Positions 1 through 11,430 of a stretch of 64,000 bases of DNA are shown here, one piece after another. This DNA is from Coprinellus micaceus (Eukaryota; Basidiomycota; Agaricomycetes; Agaricales; Psathyrellaceae): assembly GCA_951394405.1 (NCBI GenBank), contig OX596344.1, positions 1,736,001 to 1,800,000 on the forward strand, written 5' to 3'. The stretch's first letter is position 1. Every line of letters begins with the position of its first letter. A model generated the notes under the pieces. That model saw nothing but the letters and a program-made list of their open reading frames with translations, ran no database searches and had not been told where the DNA came from. Position numbers and translations under genes: made by a program.

Positions 1-2
1 CA

Positions 3-3000
3 TCTGGACCCTCCCAGAAGCGTGGACAGCAGTCCAAGAAGGCCCAGGAGAAGACTCAGGAGTCGGCCGCCACGTCTGGTGTGACCGAGTTTGCTGGAAA
101 TGCAAGTGCTGTTCCGGATCTCGCAGATCCTTCCTCCCCCATCCAACCCCATGCTGACTTTCGTTGGAATGCAGACTCAGGCTGCACTTCAACAATGACG
201 CCGCACCGTCACTGGATTCGAAATTATCGTCCTCTCCGTGTTGGTGTCGAGTTAGCAGATGGCAGTATCATCTACTCTGCTGGGGTTGGGACTGTGGTCA
301 TTGACCCAGTGGTGGACGGGAAGAGGATTCGATCCGTAGAGCTTACACGTGTTCTCCATGTACCCCAACTTCGTTCCAATCTCCTATCATGCTTGTTCCT
401 CACTTGGTGCTGTGGTTTCTCCATCCTCATCGACTCGGCCTTCATGCACTTCATGCGTAGCGGTATGACGCTGTTTCGAGCTCGAATCACGTCCAACAAT
501 GCTGCCTTCATCGATGGAGCCACTCGAACGGCTGTAGAGTCTGCGAACGCCCTTACGACACGTCCCCTTGACCTCCAGCTCTGGCATGAACGTCTCTGCC
601 ACCACAACACCGCCGACATTTCAAAACTCATCTCTGGCGGTCTGGCTACTGGCATCTCCCTCTCCTCTTCTGCGAAGCGAGACCTCATCTGCGAGCCCTG
701 TCTGGCTGGCAAGATGCACTCTGGGTCGTTTCCCTCGACTGGGAACCGTGCCTCGCATCCCCTTGACCTCGTCCACTCCGATCTGTGTGGTCCCATGTCT
801 GTCTCGACCCCAGAAGGCTTTCGTTACTGGTGTGTCTTCATTGACGACCATACGCGCTATCGGGTCACAGTCATGCTCAAGCGGAAGAGTGACACGTTCG
901 CCGCCTTCAAGCTGTTCAAGGCTCTTGCTGAGACGCAGCTGGGTCGAAAGATGAAGGCTCTGCATGACGACAAGGGTGGCGAGTACATGTCCACCGAGTT
1001 CAACACATTCTGTGACAACTCTGGCATTCTCAGGCTCCATACCACTCGAAATCGTCCTCAACAGAACGGCGATGCAGAGCGAGCCAACCGGGTCATGCTA
1101 GAGGATGTGACTGCAATGCTCCACCAGGCCAAGCTGCCTCCTAGCTTCTGGGGTCGCTGCCTTGCCACCCAGGTGAAGGTCTGGAACTGCCTGCCTACCT
1201 CTGCGCTTCCGGGTAAGACACCCTATGAAGCCTGGTACAGCAAGAAGCCAGATCTGAGCCGCTTCAGGGTGTTTGGATGCACTGCCTACGTCTTTGTGCA
1301 GAAGGACAAGCGCAAGAAGCTGGAGTCCCACATGCGCAAGTGTCTCTTTGTGGGCTATCCGTCGGATTACAAGGGCTGGGACTTCTATGATCCCACCACC
1401 AAGCAATTCTTCATCTCCGAACGTGCTGAGTTCGACGAACGCTACTTTTCTGGTCTCAGGATGAACAACTCCATGGACCACAACCTCCTCCATCTTCTTG
1501 GACAACCACCCACCGCTCCCATCCCCTCTGGCGCCCCTGCTGCGTCCCCAGAGGTTCCTGATGACGTTGAGCTTCCCCAGATGCCTGTGCATCTACCTGC
1601 TCACATCGAGCCACCCCCAGCACCTCGAGGTGCTTCACCGGTTCCAGTCCCCCTTCTGAATCTGCCTGCTCCTCCTCCGCCTGCCCCTGCTCCTGCCCAG
1701 CTTCGTGGTGCGAGTCCTGCCCCTCAGCCCGTCAGACGCACAGGACGGCAGTCAAAGCAGCCAGGGGAGTGGTGGAAGGTGGCTAAACCGGTTCGACGTG
1801 GTGCTAGCCTCAGTGATTCTGACTCTGAATCTGAACACTCGCCTTCTCCTCCTCCTGCACCTGCCCTTCCTGTGCCTGCACCTCCCATCCCAGCTCCTGC
1901 ACCTGCACCTGCACCGCCTCTTGCTGCCCCCACACCTCGTCCTCTCACTGCCCCTGCCCTTGGCCGGGCCCTTGCACCGCAACTCGCCCCTGCTCCCCCA
2001 GCTCTCTGGGAAGCCAGGGAACCGAGTCCTGCCGTTGAGGATGAGAGTGATGACGACATGGGTGGATATGGTGAAGTCAACGACTTTGCAGGTGTCTCTG
2101 CCACTGGTGACCCTCGTACCTACAGGGAAGCCCTTGCTCGGCCTGACAGTCAGCACTGGGAAGCTGCCGCATGCGAGGAGATCCTCACCCTCACAGGCAA
2201 TGGGACTTGGGAGCTAGTCGAACTGCCTCCTGGAGCCAAGGCCATCCCCTCTGGCTGGGTCTTCAAGACCAAACGCACTCCTGACGGCAAGGTCGAACAC
2301 TTCAAGGGTCGTATTGTGGCCAAGGGCTGCAGCCAACGTCCTGGGATCGACTATTCTGAGACCTATGCCCCCACCTTCCGTCCTGCCGCCTTTCGTAACG
2401 CCCTTGCAGCTGCTGGGATTGAGGACATGCACCTTCGTTCCTGCGACTTCTCCTCTGCCTTCACCAACGGCGACTTGGACGAAGTCATCTACATGCGCCA
2501 GCCTGAGGGCTTCCACCAAGGTGGTCCCAACATGGTGTGCCTGCTCAAGAAGTCGCTCTACGGCCTCAAGCAAGGTGCCAGGCAGTGGAACAAGAAGCTG
2601 CATGCAACGCTTCTGGACATGGGATTCACTCGACTCCAGTCTGACCGGTCTGTCTACATCTACGCACATGGAGACGTCCACATCATCCTCCCCATCTACA
2701 TTGATGACGTGACTCTGGCCTCCAAGAGCAAGGAGGCACTGGATCGAACTGTGGAGGAGCTCTCCAAGCGGTTCAAGCTGCGTGACTTGGGTGAAACCAA
2801 GTTCATCCTTGGTGTTGAAGTCATCAGGGATCGCCCCAACCGGTCCATCTCCCTCTCCCAGCGCCAGTACATCATTGACATCCTTGCTCGTTACGGTTTC
2901 GAGTCCTGCAGCCCTGTAGGCACCCCTCTCCCTCCTGGGATCAAGCTCTCCAAGTCCATGGGTCCTATCACCCAGGAAGAGATTGAGTTCATGCGCAGCA

Positions 3001-3336
3001 TCCCCTACCTCAGCATCCTTGGTGCCATCCTCTACCTCGCCACCATGACTCGTCCTGACATCTCCTATGCCGTTGGCTTCCTTGGCCGTTTCAGTGCCAA
3101 TCCAGGACCTCGTCACTGGGCTGCTCTCAAGCACCCCCTTCGCTATCTCAAGGGCTCCATGGATTACAAGCTCACCTACAGTGGAAAAGGCGTCAACTCG
3201 GTCACATTTGAGACCTACTGTGACGCCTCCCATGGTGACTGCCTTGATTCTGGACGCTCTACTGGTGGTTATGTCACCACTGTGGCTGGAGGTGCTGTGA
3301 GCTGGTCCAGCAAGCTGCAGACTATCGTTGCTCTCT

Positions 3337-3369
<33 letters not shown>

Positions 3370-4117
3370 GAAATCAGCTTTTATATACCGGGGCACGATG
3401 GCAGTCCGGTCGCTATCAACATACAAAGAGAGCGCGAGCGTCACTAACTAAGTACTACTGCAGTTATGAAACACGAAAGATTGACGATTTGGAGACGCCC
3501 GGCGCTTGAGGTTTTACCCCCAACCAGCAGACAGACGATGAAAGGCCTTGCGGCTCTAACAGATCGGTATGTTAAGTCGGCATTCCCACCCAGTCCAGTC
3601 CAATCCCCACCAGTACCAGTCCACCACAAGGTGTTATGGGCCCCGGGGGCACGCCTTGCCTGCCCCCGAACGGTGTCCCTCACGGTAGCCGCGCTTCGGG
3701 TACCCCTCATCCGCATCAGTTGCAAGGACTGACACGTCGGGGTACCTACCCACTTCCCTTCCCATGAGAGTTGCTCTCTCTAGCACAGAGGCTGAGTACA
3801 TGATTGCAGTTGAGGCTGGAAAGGAGATCCTATGGATGCGCAACATCCTTGGCGAGTTTGGCTTCCCCCAGCATGGTCCATCCACCCTCCACATCGACAA
3901 CCAGTCCGCTATCAGTGTCAGCAAGAACCCCGAGCACTTTGGACGCATGAAGCACCTGGATCTGCGGTTCTTCTGGTTGCGAGACATTGTGGAAGCTGGT
4001 ACCATTGCCCCTGTTCACATCAAGGGCACTGAGCAGCCTGCAGACTGCCTCACCAAGGCCCTTCCTCTTCCAGCCATCCGACTTGCACGAGAACGACTTG
4101 GACTCCGTGCAGATTAA
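3..4117 (+). pseudogene. Copia-1 gag-pol polyprotein, disrupted by a LINE
   Basis: Polyprotein giving protease, integrase, RT and RNase H of a Copia element. The protease motif DSGCTSTM lies near nt 177. The integrase zinc region LWHERLCHHN ... CEPC spans about nt 578-705. The integrase DDE residues are in HSDLCGP (about nt 775), HDDKGGEY (about 963) and ERANR (about 1078). A long Pro/Ala-rich linker (about 1500-2000) precedes the RT, whose catalytic YIDDVTLAS is at about 2697. RNase H begins at about 3200 and is cut at 3341 by a LINE. It resumes in the correct frame at 3785 (ALSSTEAEYM) and ends at TAA 4115-4117. Reading into the T-tract adds an artificial poly-Phe tail. The frame is open through base 3, so the start lies outside the window. 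Confidence 0.93.
3342..3769 (-). mobile_element. 5'-truncated LINE 3' end inserted in Copia-1 RNase H
   Basis: A T-tract (A-tail on the minus strand) is followed by the conserved LINE 3' end, starting GAAATCAGCTTTTATATACC at 3370, and then about 380 bp of LINE 3' UTR. It is flanked by a perfect 15-bp TSD, GTTGCTCTCTCTAGC (3327-3341 and 3770-3784). The A-tail plus long TSD is typical of target-primed reverse transcription. It carries no coding sequence. Confidence 0.95.
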
Positions 4118-4161
4118 GGGAGTGTGTTGACTGAAGGGAGTGAGTCTCAGTCAAGGGAGTG

Positions 4162-4470
4162 TGTTGGAACTTGGTGACTTGGTGACTCCACCCTTATCCA
4201 TCCTTATCCATTCACAGATCACCCTTATCCATCATGATCTTCCCCTTCATCAGTTATCTTGATCTAATTGGACTTAGTTATCATATCTGGATCATCTAGC
4301 ATCATGTGACCTGATTCCTGTGTATCAACACTCCATGTATTGCCCTGAGGCCCCTTAGTTCAGTACTCTGACCTAGAGGCTTCAGGTGAGTAGCAGTATG
4401 CCCCAATATCAATAGTTCAGTACTCTGACCTAGAGGCTTCAGTGTCCCTGCCCCAGTTACACTTTCAACA
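4162..4470 (+). repeat. Copia-1 3' LTR (309 bp)
   Basis: Begins TGTTGGAACTTGG and ends ACTTTCAACA, with TG...CA termini. The purine-rich AAGGGAGTGTG tract just upstream may serve as the polypurine tract. It contains a 29-bp motif (AGTTCAGTACTCTGACCTAG...) twice about 56 bp apart, near 4351 and 4413. The same LTR family recurs at 13155 (minus, 309 bp), 31437 (plus, 253 bp) and 33472 (minus, 310 bp). The 253-bp copy lacks one of the two motif units. Confidence 0.92.
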
Positions 4471-5963
4471 CCTACGTCTGCCCGGAACGGTTCCGAGGTA
4501 GAGCCATTCCACACATAGGATGTGTGTCGCTCCACCAGGTATGATTCAAAGAAGGTCACCACCATAGGATGGAATCCTTGCTTGCGGAGTACCTCGAGTA
4601 AGAACTCGTGGTTGATGGACGGAAAGAACTGGGCGATGTCGAAAGCCACCACACTTGTCTTGAGCCCTGCTGCCCACCCCGTCCGCACCAGGTGCGTAAG
4701 GAATAGGCCTGCGTCTTTGGTGGAGCGCTGACGCACTCCTCCCATTTGATTTGGATCGACGAGATCGTACTTGATCATGTCGAACTGAAAGCGGTTGGAA
4801 ATCATCTTTTCAACCAATTTTCCAAGGGTGTTCAGAAGCACAATGGGTCTGAACGCCTTTGGGGCAGAGTAGGACGGCTTATTCGGTTTCGGTATGATAA
4901 TCGAGAGCGAGTCCTTGAAATGCTTTGGCCAGTGCCCGGTTTTTAGGCAGGCATTGGCCAAGTCCATCACGACCTTTTCGCATTCAGGTACAGTGAAGAT
5001 GTACTTCAGGTGCTGCCATGTAACATGGTCAGGGCCCGGAGCGGAGCGAGATGAGCACGCCTCTAGGGCTTGTCTCATTTCCAAGAGAGAGAACACTGGC
5101 CATTCCCTAACAGGTTCGTCGGGGAGTTGGTCCAGTAAACTCAGATCGACCGGTCGGTCGTTGGCCGCATTGTAGGTGCCGTGTACGGCTCCCCAAAGCT
5201 GGTCGAGGTTATGACAAGGCTGTCCGTTGTGTTGGATAGCCTCGCACGGCGGGTTCTTGCGCTCCTTGACCCGGTCCATTAGGTCCCAGGGGCGCTTGTC
5301 TGTTTCTGAGATATCCTTGATGCGTTCATCAAAGAATTCTCGCCTCGTCTTCTTTACAAGACGTCGAAATGCACCACGAGTTTCAGCAGAGTCATCCGCT
5401 TTCCACTTGTCATACGCCTTCTGACATTCGTCAGTCCACCACTTCTTAGAGCGGGGGGTAATGATGTACTCTTCTGAGTGGGTGAACCACGCATCAGAGA
5501 ACACCTTTTCAATCGCCACAGAGAGTTCCTCCACTCCTTCTGCGGTGTTGAGATTGTACAAGTCGGAGAGACCGGGCATCTCCTTTTTGACCTGCATAAA
5601 GAAAGGGGCCACCGCATCCTCCTTGAGGGTGCGGCCCTTGATACGCTCAGCATGGTTGCTGAGTTGGATGACTGAGGACAGCGGGTAATGATCCGAGGTC
5701 CCCTTGAGGTCATGATCTCTCAGCAGCCCCGCTGAGAGAACGTAGGCAGGTTGAACGAACACCATGTCTATGACAGACTTGATGTTCGTATCGGCGTGGG
5801 ACACATAGGTGGGTCCTGGATTGGCAGGTGGGGAGTACTCCACACCAAGGCGGGCTGCTGTTTCCAGCAGTAGAATAGCTGTGTCTCCATGATTTGGAAC
5901 GGCATCGTCCCACTCCCTAGAGTGACAGTTGAAGTCTCCTGCCATGTAGTCCATGGCTGGGAG

Positions 5964-5968
<5 letters not shown>
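4471..5968 (-). pseudogene. LINE-1 ORF2 fragment: EN C-terminal half and RT N-terminal part
   Basis: Read right to left, this encodes the endonuclease motif MDYMAGDFNCHS (from 5954), the rest of EN including SDHYPLSSV, and then RT including FRPIVLLNTLGKLVEKM, FDIAQFFPSINHEF and YVWNGSTSEPFRADVG. It is cut by the Copia-1 LTR just before the GQGSALSP block, so the YVDD motif is not in this segment. The frame is open throughout. The few extra residues beyond 4471 in this frame belong to the LTR and are not LINE. Confidence 0.88.
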
Positions 5969-6005
<37 letters not shown>

Positions 6006-9000
6006 AATTCAGCTTTTGTATTCCGGGGCACACAGGCAGTCCGGTCGCTAGCTACTACACAAAGTATTTCTACGATACATACAGCTAACATTTACAAACA
6101 GACGCATAAACGCAGCGATAGGGCGAAAGATAGGACTCCCCCAAAGCGAAGTCCAAGACTCGTGTGCGAAGCCTTGGTAGGCGACGCCAGAAGGATAAGT
6201 TTTATCGCGGTACCCCTCCCCAGACTTAGCCGACCGGCTACTAAGTAAACGCGTTTCGATCCAGGCTCCCGGGGGGTTCCCCACACCCCCCGGTAGGCAC
6301 CTCCGTGGAAGCACCTAACTTAGTCCAGCGTTCATCCGCAATCAGTTGTGGGGACTGACACGTCACACCGGCTACCGAGTTCTACGCGCGTAAACCGTTG
6401 GCCTTTACAGCCTGGTCCAAGAAGGGCCGCAAGCCACTCATCCAATACCCACTGGCGGTGGGTGACGATATTGGAACCCGAAACTAAAGGCGGGCGGGTT
6501 CTCCATCAAGAATCCGACGAACTCTCGCACAAAGCGAGGAATCCGGTCGAGAGTTTCAAGCACTCCGCAGTGCGTGAAGATGTGACGCCGGGTCTGCGTC
6601 GGGTGACCACACTCACATTCATGAGTGTCGTGGCCTGGAATATTAAACCGTCGATAGTACTCGCCTATCGGGGCATGATTGAGAACGGCTCTGGCAAAGC
6701 GAGCGCAGAGTATATTGTCCTCATTGACATTACGTAGCCACGTACCGCCATTGACGTACGTGGGACGAAGAGGCTTCCCCTTGGGGTCGCTGAACACCAG
6801 GAACTGGTGTCCGAGATAATCAGGGTCGCGGGCTAGAGTAGTCCACGCATCCAACGCTGAGTCGGCAACTTGCTTGCGCACGCTATCCAACGAAGTTTCC
6901 GGCCTCTCTCCCAAAACAATGGGAGGGAGGCTGCGAGCACAAAGGTGTGCCTGGTGCTGGATCCCCCATTCCAACTTGGAGGGGACCTCAACGAACATAA
7001 CCTTGCGGTCAGGGAATCCTGACAGCCAGGCGGCTAGCTTCCGACAGACGGTAAGCGAATGAGCCTGCCCAGAATGAACAGACGGATCTACCACTCGTTT
7101 TGCCATGGCAATAGAGTCGGTGAAGATGACTATCCGGTTGCAGTCCTCGAGGGACGAACCCTTAAGGACTGCATTCCGGATCGCAAAGAGCTCGGCGTCA
7201 GACGCCAGCACCTTGCCCGCTGCCCAAGCAGACGAGCCAGAGAGGTCGACCGGGCCTTCGAAGACGAAGGCCGCAGTCGCATGATGCCTGGTCGATGTCT
7301 TGGGAACAGACGCATCCGTCCCAAAACACACCGTACGCGGTTGCCCACGTGCGACGTTGAACAGGGTATTGAGTTCGGTACGCCTCCGGTTGAGGGGTTC
7401 CTCACCATAGGTATCGTACTCATTGAATTTGACCTGAGCCTCAAAGAGGTCCATAAGTCGAAGACCTGGCGAGGCCTCCTCCGCAACCGGGGAGAAGACC
7501 TCCGTGAGCGAACCCAGATTCTTGGCTGTCTGAGTAATCGCATCACGCACCTTGCCCTGCTTCTCGAGTGGAAGCCAGACAGATGAACCGTAGTGTGGAT
7601 CAGCTCCCTTCCGGAACTCCTCGGGCAAGAGGGAGCGGAGGGGGTGCGTTTCCGAGAGTGTCGCCATCCTGAAGACTGCCCGCTGGGACAGCTTACGAAG
7701 ATGAAGACGAATGGGAGGGAGGCCTGCAAGGCACTCGACTCCTCCAGTAGGGGACGTGCGGAACGCCCCCACAATCCAGCATGCGGCTTTACGCTGCATG
7801 GTGGTCAGAGCTTTGAGGGCGCCAATATTCTTGGCTCCTTCATAGTACCAGAGTCTATGTCCGTACGTTGCGACCGGAAGGACGCACGCACGGAATAAGA
7901 TCCGTTTGTTCTTGGGGGTTAACCCTCGAGTAGAATTGCCCAGCATTCTCATCGCCATTACAGTGGTGAGAGCTTTGCAGGTATAATATCGTACGTGCTC
8001 CTGGAAAGTGAGCTTCCGATCAAAATAGAAACCCAAGTATCTCCAAAACTTCTTGGGTTTGAGTGGGGTGTCCCCAGTGAAGGGGGCGAACCCAAGGTCG
8101 ATAGGGCGATCCCAGCCGGAATGCGCTCTACTGAAGTGGAACAGCTCGTTCTTGGTATGTTCCATAACCAAGCCCGCTGCTGTAAAGAGGTCGAACATAA
8201 CCGCGTATGCATGGCGAAGCATCACGCAGTTCGTTGCGATGTCTGGAGACTGAGCCGCGAAGGATCCGTCATCCACATAAGATATGAGAGTGGTGCCAAG
8301 GCCCCGCTCCCGTATGCGATATAGCTTCATGATAGGAGCTACGATGAGTGCAGACAGGACTGGGGACAGGGCAGAGCCCTGGCCCACTCCAACATCTGCA
8401 CGGAATGGTTCCGAGGTGTAGTTGTTCCACACATAGGATGTGTGTCTCTCCACCAGGTAAGATTTAAAGAAGGCCACCACCCGGGGGTGGAAGCCCATCT
8501 TGCGAAGTACCTCGAGTAGGAACTCGTGGTTGATCGAGGGGAAGAACTGAGCAATGTCGAAGGCCAACACGCTCGTATGATACCCCTTGGCCCAACCTGT
8601 GCGCACTAGGTGTGTCAGGTATAAGCCGGCGTCTTCGGTGGAGCGCTGACGCACCCCTCCCATTTGATTTGGATCAACAAGATCGTACTTGATCATATCG
8701 AACTGAAAGCGGTTGGAAACCATTTTCTCAACCAGTTTACCAAGGGTGTTCAGGAGCACGATGGGCCTGAACGCCTTTGGCGTGTCGTAGGACGGTTTAT
8801 TCGGTTTAGGGATAATGACCGATACCGAGTCCTTAAAATGCTTCGGCCAATGCCCCACCTCCATGCATGCGTTGGCCAAGTCGATAATGAGACGCTCGCA
8901 CTCGGGTGCGGCGAGAATATACTTCAGGTGAGCCCACGTTACATGGTCAGGGCCTGGAGCAGAGTGTGACGAACACGCCTGGAGTGCCTCTCGCAACTCC

Positions 9001-9674
9001 AAGGATGAGAATATGGGCCACTCTCGGACATCGAGGTCCTCCAGCGGTTCCAGTACGCTCGTATCGATCGGTCGATCGTTGACCGCATTGTAGGTGCCGT
9101 GTAGGGCACCCCAAAGCTGGCCGAGTTCGTGACAAGGTTCTCCGTTGAATTGGATGGCCTCGCTCGGAGGGTTCTTGCGCTCCTTGATCCAGGACATAAG
9201 ATCCCAAGGACGCGCATGAGTTTCTGAGATATCTTTGATGCGCTCATCAAAGAACTCGCGTTTGGTCTTTCTTACAACAGACCGGAATGCACGACGAGTC
9301 TCGGGGGAGTTATCCCCCTGATATTCGTCGTACGCCTTTTGACACTCTTCATCCCACCACTTTTTGGAATGAGGAGTGACGATGTATTCTTCAGAGTGGG
9401 CAAGCCAAGCTCTGTTGAATACGTCCACGATAGCAGAGGAGAGGGAGTCAATCCCCTCTCTGGTACCGAGGTCATGTACACCGTTAAGCGCCGGCAAATC
9501 TTGCATGACTTGCACTAAGAATTCTGTCTCTGAATCCGACTTGGGTTTCAGGGTACGGCCTTGGATCCTCTCGACCGCATGGTCAAGGTGGATGACGGAG
9601 GTGAGCGGAACATGGTCCGACTCTCCTTGAAGAGGGAGGTTTCGGAGCGGAGCACTCGCGATAACCTCAGGAGG
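5969..9674 (-). mobile_element. LINE-2: 5'-truncated LINE of a second subfamily
   Basis: T-tract 5969-6004, then a variant 3' end (GAATTCAGCTTTTGTATTCC), a divergent 3' UTR, and ORF2. Flanked by a perfect 16-bp TSD, ATGGCTGGGAGTGATT (5953-5968 and 9675-9690), it sits inside the LINE-1 EN. The 5' truncation falls inside EN. Protein differences from the other LINEs are spread along the whole ORF, so this is a distinct subfamily and not a decayed copy. Confidence 0.93.
6438..9674 (-). CDS. LINE-2 ORF2: EN remnant, RT and RNase H (5'-truncated)
   Basis: Open frame of about 1080 codons encoding the end of the endonuclease (ESDHVPLTSVIHL), the full RT, and RNase H. RT landmarks are AFRPIVLLNTLGKLVEKM, LAFDIAQFFPSINHEF, GVGQGSALSP and catalytic YVDDGSFAAQS (near 8280). 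RNase H landmarks are FGTDASVP, SDAELFAIRNAV and IFTDSIAMAKR. The C-terminus has the cysteine/histidine block HECECGHPTQTRRHIFTHC. No stop interrupts RT or RNase H. The N-terminal EN catalytic part is missing through truncation. The first dozen residues of the open frame, upstream of 9674, come from flanking LINE-1. The enzyme could be functional but cannot nick its own target. Confidence 0.88.
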   Translation of the reverse strand, partial: PPEVIASAPLRNLPLQGESDHVPLTSVIHLDHAVERIQGRTLKPKSDSETEFLVQVMQDLPALNGVHDLGTREGIDSLSSAIVDVFNRAWLAHSEEYIVTPHSKKWWDEECQKAYDEYQGDNSPETRRAFRSVVRKTKREFFDERIKDISETHARPWDLMSWIKERKNPPSEAIQFNGEPCHELGQLWGALHGTYNAVNDRPIDTSVLEPLEDLDVREWPIFSSLELREALQACSSHSAPGPDHVTWAHLKYILAAPECERLIIDLANACMEVGHWPKHFKDSVSVIIPKPNKPSYDTPKAFRPIVLLNTLGKLVEKMVSNRFQFDMIKYDLVDPNQMGGVRQRSTEDAGLYLTHLVRTGWAKGYHTSVLAFDIAQFFPSINHEFLLEVLRKMGFHPRVVAFFKSYLVERHTSYVWNNYTSEPFRADVGVGQGSALSPVLSALIVAPIMKLYRIRERGLGTTLISYVDDGSFAAQSPDIATNCVMLRHAYAVMFDLFTAAGLVMEHTKNELFHFSRAHSGWDRPIDLGFAPFTGDTPLKPKKFWRYLGFYFDRKLTFQEHVRYYTCKALTTVMAMRMLGNSTRGLTPKNKRILFRACVLPVATYGHRLWYYEGAKNIGALKALTTMQRKAACWIVGAFRTSPTGGVECLAGLPPIRLHLRKLSQRAVFRMATLSETHPLRSLLPEEFRKGADPHYGSSVWLPLEKQGKVRDAITQTAKNLGSLTEVFSPVAEEASPGLRLMDLFEAQVKFNEYDTYGEEPLNRRRTELNTLFNVARGQPRTVCFGTDASVPKTSTRHHATAAFVFEGPVDLSGSSAWAAGKVLASDAELFAIRNAVLKGSSLEDCNRIVIFTDSIAMAKRVVDPSVHSGQAHSLTVCRKLAAWLSGFPDRKVMFVEVPSKLEWGIQHQAHLCARSLPPIVLGERPETSLDSVRKQVADSALDAWTTLARDPDYLGHQFLVFSDPKGKPLRPTYVNGGTWLRNVNEDNILCARFARAVLNHAPIGEYYRRFNIPGHDTHECECGHPTQTRRHIFTHCGVLETLDRIPRFVREFVGFLMENPPAFSFGFQYRHPPPVGIG

Positions 9675-9849
9675 ATGGCTGGGAGTGATTCTGCGCGGCG
9701 GTCGAGCAACCAAATTGCTTGATGGTCGGCATCTGAGTATACATTCATGAGATGCATGGGCTCACCCTCTGCGAACAGGGAGATCACCATTACATCTTGA
9801 TCGTCGATAAGGTCTCGACGGTAGGTTGGGCGAAGGACGTCCAACTTCT

Positions 9850-10941
9850 ACTATAGGCCAGACCCTTAGGGGCCTGCCCAAACTCACGGAGAAGTTCGAG
9901 CCCTGTGCGGTCGGAAACATTCCAGGATCTAGGATAATGGACCTCTACAGGGCCCAAGTCCACTTCAACAGCTTCCAGCGGTACGGCGAAGATATCTTCG
10001 AAAGGCGCCGACAGGAGCTGAATACTCTATGGAACTCGCTGAGTACCAATATCCGCACGGTGTGCATGGGGGCGGACCTGTCCGTCCCCAAGACCACCAG
10101 GCATAATGCGACTGCGGCCTACGTATATGAAGGCCTAGGCAACCAACGGAGCAAGGGAGTTATGGTGGCAGGACGAGTCCTGTCGTCGGACGCTGAGCTC
10201 TTAGCGATTCGTATGGCAGTTGGAAGGGCTACGGCCCTAGAAGATTGTGATTGGATTGCGATATTCACTGACTCTCTGGCCATGGCTAAGAGAGCAGTAG
10301 ATCCGGGCATCCATTCGGGCCAGGCATTTTCGCTTGCAACCTGTAAGGCCCTCCGCACCTGGTTTGCCGCCAAGGCGGACAGACGGGTGGACTTCATCAA
10401 GACCCCTTCCAAGCTGAAATGGGGTCTCCAACATCGTGCTCATTTGCACGCGTGGAGCCTCCCCCCCACGCCTGCGGGGGTGAGACCCGCTACCTCCCTC
10501 GATAGCGTGCGCAAGCATGTTGCCGACTCTGCACTGGACGCGTGGGCTACTCAGGCACGCAACCCAGATTATCTAGGGCACCAGTTCATGGTGCTGCACG
10601 ACCCCAAGGGGAAGCCAACTCGTCCGACATACTCCAATGGGGGAGTGTGGCTCCGACATGTCAATGAGAGCAATGCGCTCTGTGCACGTATGTGCAGAGC
10701 CATCCTCAACCACACGCCTACCGGAGAGTATTACTCCCGGTTCCGCATACCTGGCCATGACAATCACGAATGTGAATGCGGCTGTCCGGTGCAAACTCGT
10801 CACCATATTTTCACGCAGTGCGGTGTACTGCAAACATACGATCGGGATCCCCGCTTTGTGCGAGAACTCGTTTGGTTTCTAGAGGACAATCCAAAGGCAT
10901 TTGTGTTTGGGTTCCAATACGCCCCACAGGGGGATGGTTGA
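9850..10941 (+). pseudogene. LINE-3 RNase H and C-terminal domain fragment
   Basis: Uninterrupted frame from the 5' truncation point to the stop. It covers the RT-RNase H linker (GQTLRGLPKLTEKFEP), RNase H (CMGADLSVPK, SSDAELLAIRMAV, AIFTDSLAMAKR) and the C-terminal block HECECGCPVQTRHHIFTQC. It lacks EN and RT, so it is an inert remnant despite the open frame. Confidence 0.9.
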
Positions 10942-11414
10942 GAGAAGGCGGCCTCACTTGGTGTGGGCTGGTTTTGGCTGGTTAAAGGTCTCACGTGAAG
11001 GGAATTGGGTAGGTACCCTGACGTGTCAGTCCTTGCAACTGATGTGGATGAGGGGTACCCGAAGCGCGGCTACCGAGAGGGACACCGTTCGGGGGCAGGC
11101 AAGGCGTGCCCCCGGGGCCCATAACACCTTGTGGTGGACTGGTACTGGCTGGGACTGGACTGGGCTGAGTGGGAATGCCGACTCAATATACCGATCTGTT
11201 AGCGCCGCAAGGCCTTTCATTGTCTGTCTGCTGGTTGGGGGTAAAACTTCAAGCGCCGGACGTCTCCAAATCGTCAAATCCTTAGTGTTTCATAATTGCA
11301 GTAGTACTTAGTTAGTGACGCTCGCGCTCTCTTTGTATGTTGATAGCGACCGGACTGCCATCGTGCCCCGGTATATAAAAGCTGATTACAAAAAAAAAAA
11401 AAAAAAAAAAAAAA
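9850..11414 (+). mobile_element. LINE-3: 5'-truncated plus-strand LINE
   Basis: RNase H region, 3' UTR, and a terminal A-tract from 11390 preceded by GTATATAAAAGCTGATTAC. Flanking TSD: AGGACGTCCAACTTCT (9834-9849) and AGGACATCCAACTTCT (11415-11430), one mismatch in 16. It is inserted in LINE-1 EN. The few EN-like residues ahead of it in the same frame belong to LINE-1 on the other strand. Confidence 0.92.
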
Positions 11415-11430
11415 AGGACATCCAACTTCT

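Larger units (their letters stand above)
1..4470 (+). mobile_element. Copia-1 LTR retrotransposon, 3' portion
   Basis: Ty1/Copia-order element: protease, integrase, RT, RNase H, then a 3' LTR (4162-4470). The gag and 5' LTR lie left of the window, because the reading frame is already open at base 3. It is inserted in the minus-strand LINE-1, whose RT sequence resumes immediately after the LTR at 4471. The element TSD cannot be tested without the left flank. A 5'-truncated LINE (3342-3769) interrupts the RNase H domain, so the copy is dead in its present form, although the rest of the frame is undamaged. This suggests a young insertion. Confidence 0.93.

Noticed and set aside
2214..3233. Long minus-strand ORF of 339 codons opposite Copia-1 RT (and the 464-codon one opposite Copia-2)
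   Set aside because: Antisense shadow of a GC-rich coding frame; same region encodes clear RT motifs on the plus strand and no start or domain supports the antisense.
3342..3371. Poly-Phe extension of the Copia-1 ORF and similar poly-Phe/poly-Lys runs at other T/A tracts
   Set aside because: These are translations of LINE A-tails crossing insertion boundaries, not real protein ends.
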